The position numbers and the translations under genes are program-made. The notes beneath the pieces are model-generated. The model saw only the letters and a list, made by a program, of their open reading frames with translations. It did no database searches and was not told the DNA's origin. Below, in pieces: positions 1 to 9,019 of a DNA stretch of 64,000 nucleotides (position 1 is the stretch's first letter; every line of letters begins with the position of its first letter). The DNA comes from Allohoeflea poritis (GTDB lineage Bacteria; Pseudomonadota; Alphaproteobacteria; Rhizobiales; Rhizobiaceae): the NCBI RefSeq assembly GCF_027889715.1, contig NZ_JAPJZH010000021.1, forward strand, positions 1 to 64,000. The letters are read 5' to 3'.

Positions 1-74
1 ACGCGCAAGCCATTTCCTCAGCTTCATACATATCGCCGCCGCAATCCTATGGATGCGATGAATGTCGATTCAGC

Positions 75-1034
75 CTAAGGGGTCGACAGTTTCAGCCAGT
101 CGCTGATGAGGTGATGGGCGATGGCCCCCGGCGGCGGCGAATTGAAATCTTCGGCGCCGGTCTGCCGACTGATCAGAGCTGCCGCTTCCTCGCGGTTGAA
201 CCAGCGGCAGTCCTCGATCTCGCGTGCGTCGATCTGGATATCGGTGGAGATCGCTTCTCCATAGCAGCCGATCATCAGCGTGTGCGGCATCGGCCAGGGC
301 TGGCTGGCATGGTAGAGCACGCGGCCGATTTGGATGCCGGACTCCTCATGGGTCTCGCGCCGCACGGCGTCCTCGATGGTTTCCCCCGGTTCCAGGAACC
401 CGGCAAGGCACGAATACATGCCCGGCGGAAAATGCGGGCTGCGGCCGAGCAGGCAGCGGTCGTTCCGCGTATCCACCGCCAGCATGATGACGACGGGATC
501 GGTGCGCGGAAAATGCAGCTGGCCGCAATTGGTGCATTCCCTGCGGTAACCGCCGGCCTTTGACACGGTGGCGCCGCCGCAGCGCCCGCAATGGGCGTGC
601 GACCGGGCCCAGGCGACGAGGCTCGCCGCCTGCGCCAGCTGGCCGAGTTCGTCACCGCGAACGAGGCCCTGAATGTAGATCGACCGGTTGTCTATCGCCT
701 TGATGGTTTCCGGCAACGCTTCCGGGTCGAGCCGCACATGGGCCGCGATGCGCGGCGCATCGCCCTCCGCAAAGCCGAGGAGCACCGCATTGTCCATATC
801 CGGATCGAATTGCCGCAGCTCGTCGAGACTGTGCAGTGCATTGAAACCGTCTCCCGCCTTTTTCAGAAAGGCCCGGCCGTCTCCAATGGCGAACAGCCGC
901 GCATTGGGCAATGCGAGTGCCTGTTCCAGGCAATCGTCTTCGCGGTGTTCGGATCTGCGGTCGAGGCTGTTTCCTGCAAAGGCGACCTGGCTGCTCGGCT
1001 CCCCGCCGTCGCCGGGCGCGTCGAAAATCGTCAA
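75..1034 (-). CDS. nudC: NAD(+) diphosphatase / deNADding Nudix hydrolase NudC
   Basis: A 319-residue Nudix hydrolase predicted to cleave NAD(H) to NMN(H) and AMP and, by family knowledge, to remove NAD caps from RNA. A four-Cys zinc module (CGRCGG followed by CTNCGQ, about residues 148-170) precedes the Nudix box GFLEPGETIEDAVRRETHEE. The SQPWPMP element after the box is the NudC signature that separates it from other Nudix enzymes. The start is a TTG at 1034 preceded by AGGAAA at good spacing, and no ATG is available in frame. It lies 12 nt downstream of the HIT gene on the same strand, so the two are probably co-transcribed and both handle nucleotides. Confidence 0.93.
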   Translation of the reverse strand: MTIFDAPGDGGEPSSQVAFAGNSLDRRSEHREDDCLEQALALPNARLFAIGDGRAFLKKAGDGFNALHSLDELRQFDPDMDNAVLLGFAEGDAPRIAAHVRLDPEALPETIKAIDNRSIYIQGLVRGDELGQLAQAASLVAWARSHAHCGRCGGATVSKAGGYRRECTNCGQLHFPRTDPVVIMLAVDTRNDRCLLGRSPHFPPGMYSCLAGFLEPGETIEDAVRRETHEESGIQIGRVLYHASQPWPMPHTLMIGCYGEAISTDIQIDAREIEDCRWFNREEAAALISRQTGAEDFNSPPPGAIAHHLISDWLKLSTP

Positions 1035-1046
1035 TTGTGCGGTTTC

Positions 1047-1451
1047 CTAAATTTCCTTGATGATCGCCTCAATCAGCGCATTTGCGCTATTGGTATCATA
1101 AGGCTCGGCTTTTCCAACCCCCCAGACCGGCCCCGGCCAGCCGGTATCGCCGCTGCTGCGGGCAATGACGTGCAGATGCAACTGCCGGACCTGGTTGCCC
1201 AGTGCGCCGATATTGATCTTGTCGCATTCCGTGACCCGTTTCAGCGCCCGCGCCGTTTCGCCCGCTTCGAAAGTCAGAAGTGTCTGGTCCAGCGGTGTCA
1301 GGTGATAGATTTCCTCGGCCTCCGCGCGCTGCGGAACGAGCAGGAACCAGGGCCAGCGGCTGTCGTTCATCAACCGCAGCTGGCAAAGCCCCAAAATGGA
1401 TACGAGGCGGCTGTCCGCTTCCAGCCGCGCATTGAGCCTGAAACCACACAT
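1047..1451 (-). CDS. HIT-domain nucleotide hydrolase
   Basis: A small histidine-triad protein of about 134 residues, probably acting on dinucleoside polyphosphates or AMP-linked substrates. The active-site strand reads RQLHLHVIAR (residues 89-98). The usual HxHxH triad therefore begins with Gln90, while the catalytic middle His92 and His94 are kept. This Q-H-H form is known in a proteobacterial HIT subgroup, so it need not mean inactivity. The start at 1451 gives MCGFRLN; an in-frame ATG at 1466 is an alternative with a poorer ribosome site. It is followed at once by nudC in the same direction. Confidence 0.8.
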   Translation of the reverse strand: MCGFRLNARLEADSRLVSILGLCQLRLMNDSRWPWFLLVPQRAEAEEIYHLTPLDQTLLTFEAGETARALKRVTECDKINIGALGNQVRQLHLHVIARSSGDTGWPGPVWGVGKAEPYDTNSANALIEAIIKEI

Positions 1452-1582
1452 GCCCTTGCTTCCCATCACTGCTTTGGGAAAGATTAGCAGCTTTTTTGCA
1501 GCTTGGCCCACATTTGATGTCCGTGCTGACCGCGACTGAAACTGCGACCGGTCTGTTCAGGCTTCAATCAAGACCGATCGCC

Positions 1583-2473
1583 CTAGTTGATCCACAGCGT
1601 CAGCGCCAGCGGCACCACGATGATCGTCAGCAAGGTCGAGATGAGGATAAAGCCGGCCACTTCATGGGCGATCTCCGGCATGTGGCGCTCGACGAACAGA
1701 TAGGTGGACGCCGCCGCCGGCATCAGGCAGCTCAGGATCAGGACGCCGCGTTCGGTGCCGGTGAAGCCGAAGGCCTGGATAAGTCCGAATGCGACAAGTG
1801 CCGCCATGGCGATGTGAAAGAGGCTGAGATAGACGGCCCGCCACATCGTCTCGGGCCTGAGCGTTGCCAGCGTGTGACCGAGGGTCAGCAGCATCAGCGG
1901 GATCGACAGGCCGCCGAGGATGTTGAAAGCGCCGCCGATCGGCTTCGGCAGTTGCGTTCCGGTCCCCAGCAGAACAAGCGCGATGATGACGGCGTAGATA
2001 ATCGGCGATTTAGCAAGATCGCGCAGCGAGAACTTGCCGGACGGGACCCACATGCCCACGGTGAATATGCTGATCAGGACAACCACCACGAAACCCATCG
2101 CATAGGCGAGCCCCTCATTGCCGAAGGCGAGCAGCGCCACGGGAAGCCCGATATTGCCGACATTGTTGTGCATCATCGGCGACAGGAACGCTCGGGCCGG
2201 CAGGCCCATAAACTTGAGAAATCCGAAGCCGATCAGGCCGAAGCAGGCGACGGAACAGGCAGCGGCAAACGCCATCATGAGAAAGCGGTCGAGTTCGATA
2301 TGGCCCGCAGACAAATGCGATATGATCAGCGTCGGATAGCCCACATTGGTGATCACCGTCATGATGGTGCGGTTGTCGAAGGGCGCCTTGAAAAGCGCCA
2401 GACCGTATCCTGCGCCGGCGCAGATCAGCACCGGAACGATGACGTTCAGGACATTGACAAACAGCGCTTCCAC
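1583..2473 (-). CDS. AEC (auxin efflux carrier) family transporter
   Basis: A 296-residue integral membrane protein with about ten hydrophobic segments in two halves, typical of bacterial AEC/MdcF-type carriers. Bacterial members export or exchange small organic acids such as malonate or malate; the substrate cannot be read from the sequence. An asparagine-rich turn (MMHNNVGNIGLPVA) in the middle matches the conserved break between the two five-helix bundles. The start is GTG at 2473 with a strong GGAGGAAAGG upstream. It is transcribed divergently from the SRP RNA and dnaX. Confidence 0.82.
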   Translation of the reverse strand: MEALFVNVLNVIVPVLICAGAGYGLALFKAPFDNRTIMTVITNVGYPTLIISHLSAGHIELDRFLMMAFAAACSVACFGLIGFGFLKFMGLPARAFLSPMMHNNVGNIGLPVALLAFGNEGLAYAMGFVVVVLISIFTVGMWVPSGKFSLRDLAKSPIIYAVIIALVLLGTGTQLPKPIGGAFNILGGLSIPLMLLTLGHTLATLRPETMWRAVYLSLFHIAMAALVAFGLIQAFGFTGTERGVLILSCLMPAAASTYLFVERHMPEIAHEVAGFILISTLLTIIVVPLALTLWIN

Positions 2474-2600
2474 CGGGCGGGCCTTTCCTCCGTTTGCATC
2501 GACCTTAGTCGTCGGCGACGGTCGATGAAACGGAAATGATGCGCATCAACAGGAACCTTGACCGCTCAGACACGTCCGTGCGGTTTTTTCCGGCGGGCTC

Positions 2601-2629
2601 TTGCTTTTGCCGCGCCGATTGACGATATG
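2601..2629 (+). promoter_or_regulatory. Likely sigma-70 promoter of the SRP RNA
   Basis: TTGCTT at 2601-2606 and GATATG at 2624-2629 are separated by 17 nt. They place transcription initiation near 2636, the first G of the closing stem of the SRP RNA. The agreement with the RNA 5' end supports the call; the -10 is a weak match. Confidence 0.5.
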
Positions 2630-2633
2630 GAGC

Positions 2634-2735
2634 GCGGGAGGTTGGTGGTGGACGAGCCACTCGCCAACCGGGTCAGGTCCGGAAGGAAGCAGCCCTAACG
2701 AGCCACGGCACGGGTCACCGTGCCAGCCTCCCACC
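2634..2735 (+). ncRNA. ffs: Small bacterial SRP RNA (4.5S type)
   Basis: The conserved SRP54-binding hairpin is present, with GGTCAGGTCC, GGAAGGAAGCAGCC and the following CTAACGA around 2670-2702. The ends pair as GGGAGG (2636-2641) with CCTCCC (2727-2732), and internal arms such as GGCACGG/CCGTGCC extend the rod. The length of about 100 nt fits the short SRP RNA without an Alu domain. The RNA pairs with Ffh to target nascent membrane proteins to FtsY/SecYEG. A location directly before dnaX is common in alphaproteobacteria. Confidence 0.93.
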
Positions 2736-2838
2736 CTCATTGCCGTCGACCGGAGGAACGCCGCGCTATTGACGCGGCCGTGCCGCCGGGGCGACACTCC
2801 GCCAGGCAACGCATGCAATGCCGGGACCAAATACCCAG

Positions 2839-4653
2839 ATGAACGACGGCAAGACTTCAGACGAAAACGGCTACCGGGTTCTCGCCCGCAAGTACCGACC
2901 GCGCGATTTCGGCGATCTCATCGGCCAGGAGCCGATGGTGCGCACGCTGACCAACGCCTTCGAAACCGGACGCATCGCGCAGGCCTATATGCTGACCGGT
3001 GTGCGCGGCGTCGGCAAGACGACCACGGCGCGCATCCTGGCGCGCGCGCTCAACTACCGCACCGATGACATTGACAAGCCGACCATCGATCTCGCGACGC
3101 CCGGCGAGCACTGCGATGCGATCATGGCCGGCAGCCATGTCGATGTCATCGAGATGGACGCCGCTTCCCACACCGGGATCGACGATATCCGCGAGATTAT
3201 CGAGCAGGTGCGCTATCGGCCGGTGACGGCCCGCTACAAGGTCTACATCATCGACGAGGTTCACATGCTGTCGACCCAGGCCTTCAACGGCCTGTTGAAG
3301 ACGCTTGAGGAACCGCCCGCACACGTCAAGTTCATCTTCGCCACCACCGAGATCCGCAAGGTTCCCGTGACGGTCCTGTCCCGTTGTCAGCGCTTTGACC
3401 TGCGCCGCATCGAAGCCGCCGATCTGATCGCGCATTTCCGCTCCATTGCCGGGAAGGAAGACGTCGCCATCGACGACGAGGCGCTGGCGATGATCGCTCG
3501 CGCCGCCGAGGGTTCGGCGCGTGACGGTCTCTCGCTCATGGACCAGGCCATCGCCCATGGCGGCGGCAAGGTCGAGGCGGCGGCGGTGCGCGACATGCTG
3601 GGTGTCGCTGACCGCAGCCGCATCGTCGAACTCTTCCATGAGGTGGCCAAGGGCGACATCACTGCTGCCCTGTCGACATTCCGCGGACTCTATGACGGCG
3701 GCGCCAATCCCACGGTGATCCTAACCGATCTCGCCGACTTCACCCATCTGGTGACGCGGCTGAAATTCGTTGCGGACGCGGCCTCGGATCCGTCGCTGAG
3801 CGAAGTCGAACGCACCCGCGGCGGCGAATTCGCCGGCGAATTATCGGTCCCCGTCCTGTCGCGGCTGTGGCAGATGCTGCTGAAGGGCATCCCGGAGACC
3901 GAACAGTCCAGCCGGCCGGTTGCCGCCTGTGAGATGGTGCTGATCCGCCTTACGCACGCCGCCAACCTGCCGTCGCCGGGCGACGCGGTGAAACAGTTCA
4001 ATGAAGCGCTGGCGCGCAACGCCGGCGGACCGGCTGACGGCCAGTCAAACGGCGGATCACCGGCAATCGGTGACGCGCCGCAATCATCCGCCACATCTTT
4101 CGATAATAGCAGCCCGGCACCCCGCCCGTCAGGGTCCGGCCCGGTCGCCATGCTGCGCCCGGTCGAGGGCGGTGCGCCAGAACAGCAGATTTCGGCAGCC
4201 GCCGAGCCGGCGCGCCCGCAGCCGATCATCAACAGTATTGCCGATCTTGCCGATCTTGCCGGTGAGCACCGCGACGCCAAGCTGAAGGCGATGATCCGCA
4301 AATATCTGCGCCCGGTTAAGATCGAGGCCGGGCGGCTGGAGATCGGCCTTGCCGAGGATGCCCCGAAATCGCTGGTCGGCGAGCTGGACGGCAAGCTGAA
4401 GCAATGGACCGGCATGCGCTGGATCATTGCCATCAGCCGCGAACGCGGCGGCCATACGATCGAGGAAATGGAAAAGGCGCAGCGCGAGGAACTCGTCAGC
4501 GATGCCAGCCAGGACCCCGATGTCGCCGCAATCCTCAACCAGTTTCCCGGTGCCAGGATCACCGATGTGCGCATCAGGGACGAGGATATGGAGCCGCCCG
4601 CCGCGCAGCAGAGCGAGGACGGCGACATCCTGCCGGAAGACAACGACAATTAA
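2839..4653 (+). CDS. dnaX: DNA polymerase III subunit gamma/tau
   Basis: The clamp-loader ATPase and polymerase-linking subunit. YRVLARKYRPRDF opens the conserved core, followed by Walker A GVRGVGKTT, Walker B YIIDEVHML and the sensor region, then DNA_pol3 gamma domain III. After a low-complexity Pro/Ser/Gly linker there is a C-terminal tau-like domain. The enterobacterial Cys4 zinc module between Walker A and DAAS is replaced by a sequence with a single Cys (GEHCDAIMAG), as in other alphaproteobacteria. I chose ATG 2839 (MNDGKTSDENG); an in-frame ATG at 2818 would add seven residues. No ribosome site clearly decides between them. ybaB follows after 42 nt. Confidence 0.95.
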   Translation: MNDGKTSDENGYRVLARKYRPRDFGDLIGQEPMVRTLTNAFETGRIAQAYMLTGVRGVGKTTTARILARALNYRTDDIDKPTIDLATPGEHCDAIMAGSHVDVIEMDAASHTGIDDIREIIEQVRYRPVTARYKVYIIDEVHMLSTQAFNGLLKTLEEPPAHVKFIFATTEIRKVPVTVLSRCQRFDLRRIEAADLIAHFRSIAGKEDVAIDDEALAMIARAAEGSARDGLSLMDQAIAHGGGKVEAAAVRDMLGVADRSRIVELFHEVAKGDITAALSTFRGLYDGGANPTVILTDLADFTHLVTRLKFVADAASDPSLSEVERTRGGEFAGELSVPVLSRLWQMLLKGIPETEQSSRPVAACEMVLIRLTHAANLPSPGDAVKQFNEALARNAGGPADGQSNGGSPAIGDAPQSSATSFDNSSPAPRPSGSGPVAMLRPVEGGAPEQQISAAAEPARPQPIINSIADLADLAGEHRDAKLKAMIRKYLRPVKIEAGRLEIGLAEDAPKSLVGELDGKLKQWTGMRWIIAISRERGGHTIEEMEKAQREELVSDASQDPDVAAILNQFPGARITDVRIRDEDMEPPAAQQSEDGDILPEDNDN

Positions 4654-4695
4654 GCGAAAGCAGACGCCGCCAGGCGCAAGCAATGGAGACACAAG

Positions 4696-5019
4696 ATGCG
4701 TGACCTCATGGGCATGATGGGCAAGGTCAAGGAAATGCAGGAGAAGATGGCCGGCCTGCAGGAGGAGATCGAGCAGCTTGAGCTTGAAGGCACCTCCGGC
4801 GGCGGCCTTGTCACCGTAAAGCTCAACGGCAAGGGCAACATGCTGTCCATGTCCGTCGATCCCTCGCTGATCAAGGAGGACGAGGCCGAAATCCTCGAGG
4901 ATCTGATCGTCGCCGCCCACAATGACGCCAAGTCGAAGGTCGAGGCCGCCGTTCAGGCAAAGACTCAGGAACTGACGGCCGGCCTGCCGATCCCGCCGGG
5001 CATGAAACTGCCGTTCTGA
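4696..5019 (+). CDS. ybaB: YbaB/EbfC family nucleoid-associated protein
   Basis: A 107-residue protein with the expected amphipathic N-terminal helix ([20 protein letters not shown]) and a beta domain ([13 protein letters not shown]). Family members are dimers that bind DNA and coat the nucleoid. It sits 42 nt after dnaX, the standard arrangement. In most relatives recR follows directly; here an acyl-CoA synthetase gene comes next and no recR is found in the window. Confidence 0.93.
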   Translation: MRDLMGMMGKVKEMQEKMAGLQEEIEQLELEGTSGGGLVTVKLNGKGNMLSMSVDPSLIKEDEAEILEDLIVAAHNDAKSKVEAAVQAKTQELTAGLPIPPGMKLPF

Positions 5020-5116
5020 GCAGCATCGGGCGCATTGCCAAGCGTCCGCAATTGAACAAATATGGGCTCCCGATTTATCCCGGCGGGTCGCTGCCGGACC
5101 ACCCGGACAGGACCCC

Positions 5117-6997
5117 ATGCCCTTTGCGCCCATTGCCCCGATCCGCTCCATCGCCGACATAAGACGGCTTGAGGAAACACCGCTTGCTGAAGCGGTGACG
5201 GTTCGAAGCACCTATGAAATCTTTGCCGAGTCGGCGCGCGCCTTCGAAGACAAGATCGCGCTGACCTTCCTGCGCACCGGCGATCCGCACGACGCACCGA
5301 TCCGCTGGAGCTACTGCCGGCTTTTCGAGGACATCACCAGAACCGCCAACCTTCTGCACGCTCTTGGCGTCGGGCCGGGCGATGCGGTGGCGGCGCTCCT
5401 GCCGGGTTGCCTCGAATATCACCTTGTGCTGTGGGGCGGCGAGGCGGCCGGCATCGTCCAGCCGCTCAACCCGTTGCTGTCGCTCGACAAGCTGACCGAA
5501 TTGCTGCGCGCCGCCGATGCGAAGATATTGATCGCCTATGGTGCGGAGGAGGATGCCGGCTACTGGTCGAAGGCGATGGCGCTGCGCGATGCGGTGAACG
5601 GGCTGAAAGTGCTGCGGGTCGCGCCGCATGACGAGGCTGTGCCGCCGCATCATGGCGGGGATGGCGATTTCCAGGCGCTGCTGGAAGGCCAGCCGGCGGA
5701 CCGTCTTGTCAGCGGCCGGCAGATCGCCCCGGACGACATTGCGGCCTATTTCCACACCGGCGGCACCACCGGCGCGCCGAAGCTCGCCATGCACAGCCAC
5801 GCCAATCAGGTCTTCACCGCCTGGGCCAGCGTCCAGCTTATGGGGCTGACGCCGCAGGACGTCAGCATCAACGGCTATCCGCTGTTTCATGTCGCCGGCG
5901 TCTTGCCGGGCGCGCTCACCGCGCTGTCGGCCGGCGTCGAGACGATCATTCCGACGACCGCGCTGTTCCGCAGCCAGCAAGTGCGGGCCAATTACTGGCG
6001 CCTCGTCGAAAAATACCGTTCGACATCGCTCTCGGCGGTGCCGACGGTGCTGGCGGCGCTCGCCAATGTGCCTGTGGGCGATGCCGACATCGCCTCGATC
6101 CGCTACTGCCGTACCGGCGCCGCCATCCTGCCGCCGGAGCTCGCCGAGCGCTTCGAGACGCTCTACGGGCTGCATGTGCACGAAGCGCTCGGCATGACCG
6201 AGATGGCCGGCATCAGCTCCATCCGCCCGCCCGGCGTGCACGCGCCCGCCGGCTGTGTCGGCTTTCCAATTCCCTACGCGCGGACCCGCATCGTCGCGCT
6301 CGATGCCGATGGCGGCCCGTCCGACCGCGATCTGTCGCCCGGCCGGCACGGCATGATCCTCTTCAAGGCGCCGAACGTGTTTCCCGGCTTCCTCGATCCC
6401 GAGGCGACGAAGAAAGCGTTCACCGCTGATGGCTGGCTTGCGACCGGCGATGTCGGCTGGATGGACGATGAAGGCCGGCTGAACCTTACAGGCCGGTCCA
6501 AGGATCTCATCATCCGCAGCGGCCACAATATCGATCCCAAGGTGATCGAGGATGCGCTCGGCTCGCACCCGGCCGTGCAGCTCTGTGCCGCCGTCGGCGC
6601 GCCCGACGCCTATGCCGGCGAACTGCCCGTCGCCTTCGCGGTTCTGATGCCGGGCGTGGAGGTCACCCAGGAAGAGTTGCTTGACTGGACAAGCACCCGC
6701 GTCGACGAACCGCCCGCGCGCCCGAAATCGGTGTCCATTATCCCCACCATGCCGATGACCAATGTCGGCAAGATCTTCAAGCCGGAACTGCGCCGCATGG
6801 CGGTGGAGAACATTGTGCGGGATATGCTGGCGGAGGCGGGTGTGAAAGGTGCCGCGGTGGAAGTGATCCTGTCTGCTAATGGCAAACTGTCCGCGGCGGT
6901 GGCGCTGCCGGCCGGGGTGAATGCCGAAATGAAAGATGCCGTTGCGGCAAGGCTCGAGCCGTTGCCGGTCCCGGTTGACATTGCTCAGCAGGCCTGA
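5117..6997 (+). CDS. AMP-dependent acyl-CoA synthetase
   Basis: A 626-residue adenylate-forming enzyme that would activate a carboxylic acid through an acyl-AMP to the CoA thioester. Visible motifs are the P-loop-like YFHTGGTTGAPK (about residues 214-225), GMTEM, the TGDVGW and GRSKDLI hinge elements, and the catalytic Lys in TNVGKIFKPELR near the C-terminus. The C-terminal tail extends beyond that Lys more than usual. The chain-length preference cannot be told from sequence. It lies 97 nt downstream of ybaB and faces the nickel locus convergently. Confidence 0.9.
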   Translation: MPFAPIAPIRSIADIRRLEETPLAEAVTVRSTYEIFAESARAFEDKIALTFLRTGDPHDAPIRWSYCRLFEDITRTANLLHALGVGPGDAVAALLPGCLEYHLVLWGGEAAGIVQPLNPLLSLDKLTELLRAADAKILIAYGAEEDAGYWSKAMALRDAVNGLKVLRVAPHDEAVPPHHGGDGDFQALLEGQPADRLVSGRQIAPDDIAAYFHTGGTTGAPKLAMHSHANQVFTAWASVQLMGLTPQDVSINGYPLFHVAGVLPGALTALSAGVETIIPTTALFRSQQVRANYWRLVEKYRSTSLSAVPTVLAALANVPVGDADIASIRYCRTGAAILPPELAERFETLYGLHVHEALGMTEMAGISSIRPPGVHAPAGCVGFPIPYARTRIVALDADGGPSDRDLSPGRHGMILFKAPNVFPGFLDPEATKKAFTADGWLATGDVGWMDDEGRLNLTGRSKDLIIRSGHNIDPKVIEDALGSHPAVQLCAAVGAPDAYAGELPVAFAVLMPGVEVTQEELLDWTSTRVDEPPARPKSVSIIPTMPMTNVGKIFKPELRRMAVENIVRDMLAEAGVKGAAVEVILSANGKLSAAVALPAGVNAEMKDAVAARLEPLPVPVDIAQQA

Positions 6998-7077
6998 GCT
7001 GCTTTTGATTCCTCTTTGCTGCTGCCACGAAGCCCGCTGTATCGGCGCCTATGCCGCCCAATCGATGCAGGCGTCCA

Positions 7078-7863
7078 TCAGACGGTTCGCTTGAGTTCCG
7101 AATAGTCGCCACGGGTCCGCAGGGTCAGTGTCACCGGCTGGTCGGTGCGGTTCCTCCAGAACCAGCCATGATTGCCCGCAAACGCGGCGGTGATCGATCC
7201 GGTCTGTTCGGCAACACCCCTGCCTTTTTCATAGGAGATCTTGTTGCCGCCGCCATCCCCGTGGGTGTCGTAGTTCAGAACCGCACCGTTGGCTGTCCAC
7301 TCGAATTCGGCGACAGCGCCTTCCTGCATCACGAGCTTGAGCTCGATCCCTTCGCCGGGCTGCAAGGTGAATGAGACCTCGTCGGCCCATGCGTTGACCG
7401 GTGCCGTTTCTTCGGGGCGTGAAGCTGGAACGGCAAGCGCGGATTGCTCCTGTGTCTGCTCGGCCTGTTGTTCGGGAGCAGATTGGCCCACCGGCGCCTG
7501 CACACCGCTGTAGAGCAACAGGGCAATCTCGTCGATGCGCTGCTCGATTGCCGAGAGCCGCATTTCGATCTCGGCATTGCCCCCCTGTGGTGCCGGAACG
7601 GCCTGAGTGTCGGGAACCGGCACCCGGGCTTGCGTTGCCGACCGGCGATCAGCTTCGGCTTCCGCCGATAGCTGCATCTTGATCGCACCCATTTCGGTCA
7701 GTCCAAGTATTCGGCCGATACGCGTCGGATCGATGCCGTATTCCGATGGCAGGACAATGGTGATCAGGATCGCAATCGCGGCCACAAAGGCAATGATGGT
7801 CGAGCGCCACAAACGGGCGGAAGAGGGCAGTTCAGCGCGTGTCGGCAGGTCGGTGTTGTACAC
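7078..7863 (-). CDS. Membrane-anchored accessory protein of a HupE-type metal permease
   Basis: A 261-residue protein with one N-terminal membrane helix (about residues 21-40, STIIAFVAAIAILITIVLP). It then has a conserved juxtamembrane stretch (YGIDPTRIGRILGLTEMG), a short coiled coil near residues 97-116, a Pro/Gln-rich linker and a C-terminal beta-rich domain. This layout matches proteins named transmembrane anchor proteins that pair with HupE/UreJ-like permeases; their biochemical role is unknown to me. The GTG start at 7863 is preceded by AAGGAAA, and the gene follows hupE on the same strand after 10 nt, so they form an operon. Confidence 0.72.
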   Translation of the reverse strand: MYNTDLPTRAELPSSARLWRSTIIAFVAAIAILITIVLPSEYGIDPTRIGRILGLTEMGAIKMQLSAEAEADRRSATQARVPVPDTQAVPAPQGGNAEIEMRLSAIEQRIDEIALLLYSGVQAPVGQSAPEQQAEQTQEQSALAVPASRPEETAPVNAWADEVSFTLQPGEGIELKLVMQEGAVAEFEWTANGAVLNYDTHGDGGGNKISYEKGRGVAEQTGSITAAFAGNHGWFWRNRTDQPVTLTLRTRGDYSELKRTV

Positions 7864-7873
7864 GGTGTTTTCC

Positions 7874-8575
7874 TTACGAATTCACGAAATAGCCGGTGAT
7901 CTGGTAGCCCATGAGCACGAAGCCGAGGCACATGATCACGGCGTTGGCGCTATAGGCGTGGCGCCAGAAGCCGATCGTCTTGCGCCAGAAACTCATGACG
8001 ATCAGGATTGCGGACAGCGCCAGCAACTGCCCGATTTCCACGCCGACATTGAAGGCCAGAAGGTTGGGAACCAGCCCGTCCGGAGAGATCTCGTATTCGA
8101 TGATCTTGGTCGAAAGTCCGAAGCCGTGGAACAGCCCGAAGATAAAGGTCGCGGCCTTGGTGTTCGGCTGGAACCCGAACCAGCGCTGGTATGCGCCCAT
8201 ATTGTCGAGCGCCTTGTAGACCACGGACAACCCGATGATGGCGTCGATGATATAGCTGTTGATGCCGATGTTGAAATAGACGCCAAGCAGCATGGTCGTC
8301 GAGTGGCCGATGGCGAACAGGCTGACATAGAGACCTATGTCCCTGGTTCTGTAGAGAAAGAAGATCACGCCCAGCAGGAACAGAATGTGATCGTATCCGG
8401 TGACCATGTGCTTCGCACCGAGATAGATGAACGGCAGGATATGGACGCCGGTGATCTCAAGGATGTAGCCCTTGTCTCCCTCGGCGACGGCGTGCGCAAA
8501 CGCATCGCGGCTGCCTGCCAACAGCAGCACCAGAACTGATAAACCGGCCAGCGTTCCGACTCTCAACATGGGCAT
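7874..8575 (-). CDS. hupE: HupE/UreJ-type (family 2) nickel/cobalt permease
   Basis: A 233-residue polytopic membrane protein with a cleavable signal-like N-terminus (ending GSRDAFAHA) and about six further helices. The HupE_UreJ_2 signatures are present: GYDHILFLLG with its metal-binding His, AIGHSTTM, and FGLFHGFGLS. Family members are low-capacity secondary permeases for Ni(II) or Co(II). It is transcribed divergently from a CsoR/RcnR-family repressor across a palindrome, and the anchor protein gene follows it. The direction of metal transport is not evident; a permease opposite an exporter under one operator is notable. Confidence 0.8.
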   Translation of the reverse strand: MPMLRVGTLAGLSVLVLLLAGSRDAFAHAVAEGDKGYILEITGVHILPFIYLGAKHMVTGYDHILFLLGVIFFLYRTRDIGLYVSLFAIGHSTTMLLGVYFNIGINSYIIDAIIGLSVVYKALDNMGAYQRWFGFQPNTKAATFIFGLFHGFGLSTKIIEYEISPDGLVPNLLAFNVGVEIGQLLALSAILIVMSFWRKTIGFWRHAYSANAVIMCLGFVLMGYQITGYFVNS

Positions 8576-8603
8576 TGGTTCGTTTGCTCCCAGACATGAA
8601 TCG

Positions 8604-8639
8604 CTTGACTTTTATCCTATGGAGGAGGATAGGATCAAG
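8604..8639. promoter_or_regulatory. Palindromic operator between hupE and the metal repressor
   Basis: A perfect inverted repeat ATCCTAT (8614-8620) / ATAGGAT (8629-8635) flanks the 8-nt G-rich centre GGAGGAGG. An outer pair, CTTGA (8604-8608) / TCAAG (8635-8639), adds symmetry. A-tract-free, G-rich centres flanked by AT-containing arms are typical of RcnR/CsoR-family operators. On the plus strand TTGACT (8605-8610) and TAGGAT (8630-8635) could be a promoter overlapped by the site. The ATG of the repressor at 8642 would then be nearly leaderless, and no clear ribosome site is present. Confidence 0.55.
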
Positions 8640-8641
8640 TC

Positions 8642-8920
8642 ATGAAAACGCCGCATCGACACCAAAGCCATCCCGCCATCGTCAATCGCCTGAAGCGCGC
8701 AAGGGGACATCTGGAAAAAGTCATATCCATGATCGAAAGCGGAGAAGATTGCCTGGCGCTCGCCCAACAGCTACAGGCCGTGGAAAGTGCCGTCGCCAAT
8801 GCCAAGACCACGCTGATCGAGGACCACCTCGATCACTGTCTGGATGATGTCGTGGGGCCGCTCGACGCGGAAAAGCGGCGCGGGATCGACGAACTCAAGA
8901 AGATCGCCAAATATCTCTAG
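8642..8920 (+). CDS. CsoR/RcnR-family metal-sensing repressor, InrS-like ligand set
   Basis: A 92-residue all-helical repressor of the CsoR/RcnR/FrmR family (DUF156). The metal fingerprint is His5, Cys37, His62, Cys66. The spacings of 32, 25 and 4 residues are the same as those of RcnR (H3-C35-H60-H64) and InrS (H21-C53-H78-C82). With Cys in the last position and His in the first, the set is InrS-like rather than a CsoR copper set or a formaldehyde FrmR set. This suggests Ni(II) or Co(II) derepression. It probably represses both the divergent hupE operon and the nicO gene that follows 99 nt downstream. Confidence 0.85.
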   Translation: MKTPHRHQSHPAIVNRLKRARGHLEKVISMIESGEDCLALAQQLQAVESAVANAKTTLIEDHLDHCLDDVVGPLDAEKRRGIDELKKIAKYL

Positions 8921-9019
8921 GCGGGATATGTAGCCACACGGTTTATTTGTCATGTCCTGTGCGACTTTCAGGAACGGAGGACAGATCATCCCTGAATATG
9001 CGAGAGTCGAGCGCCTTCG

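Noticed and set aside
2545-2590. Terminator-like hairpin with T6 upstream of the SRP RNA
   Set aside because: ACCGC/GCGGT has a long, unpaired loop and no plus-strand gene lies upstream for it to terminate.
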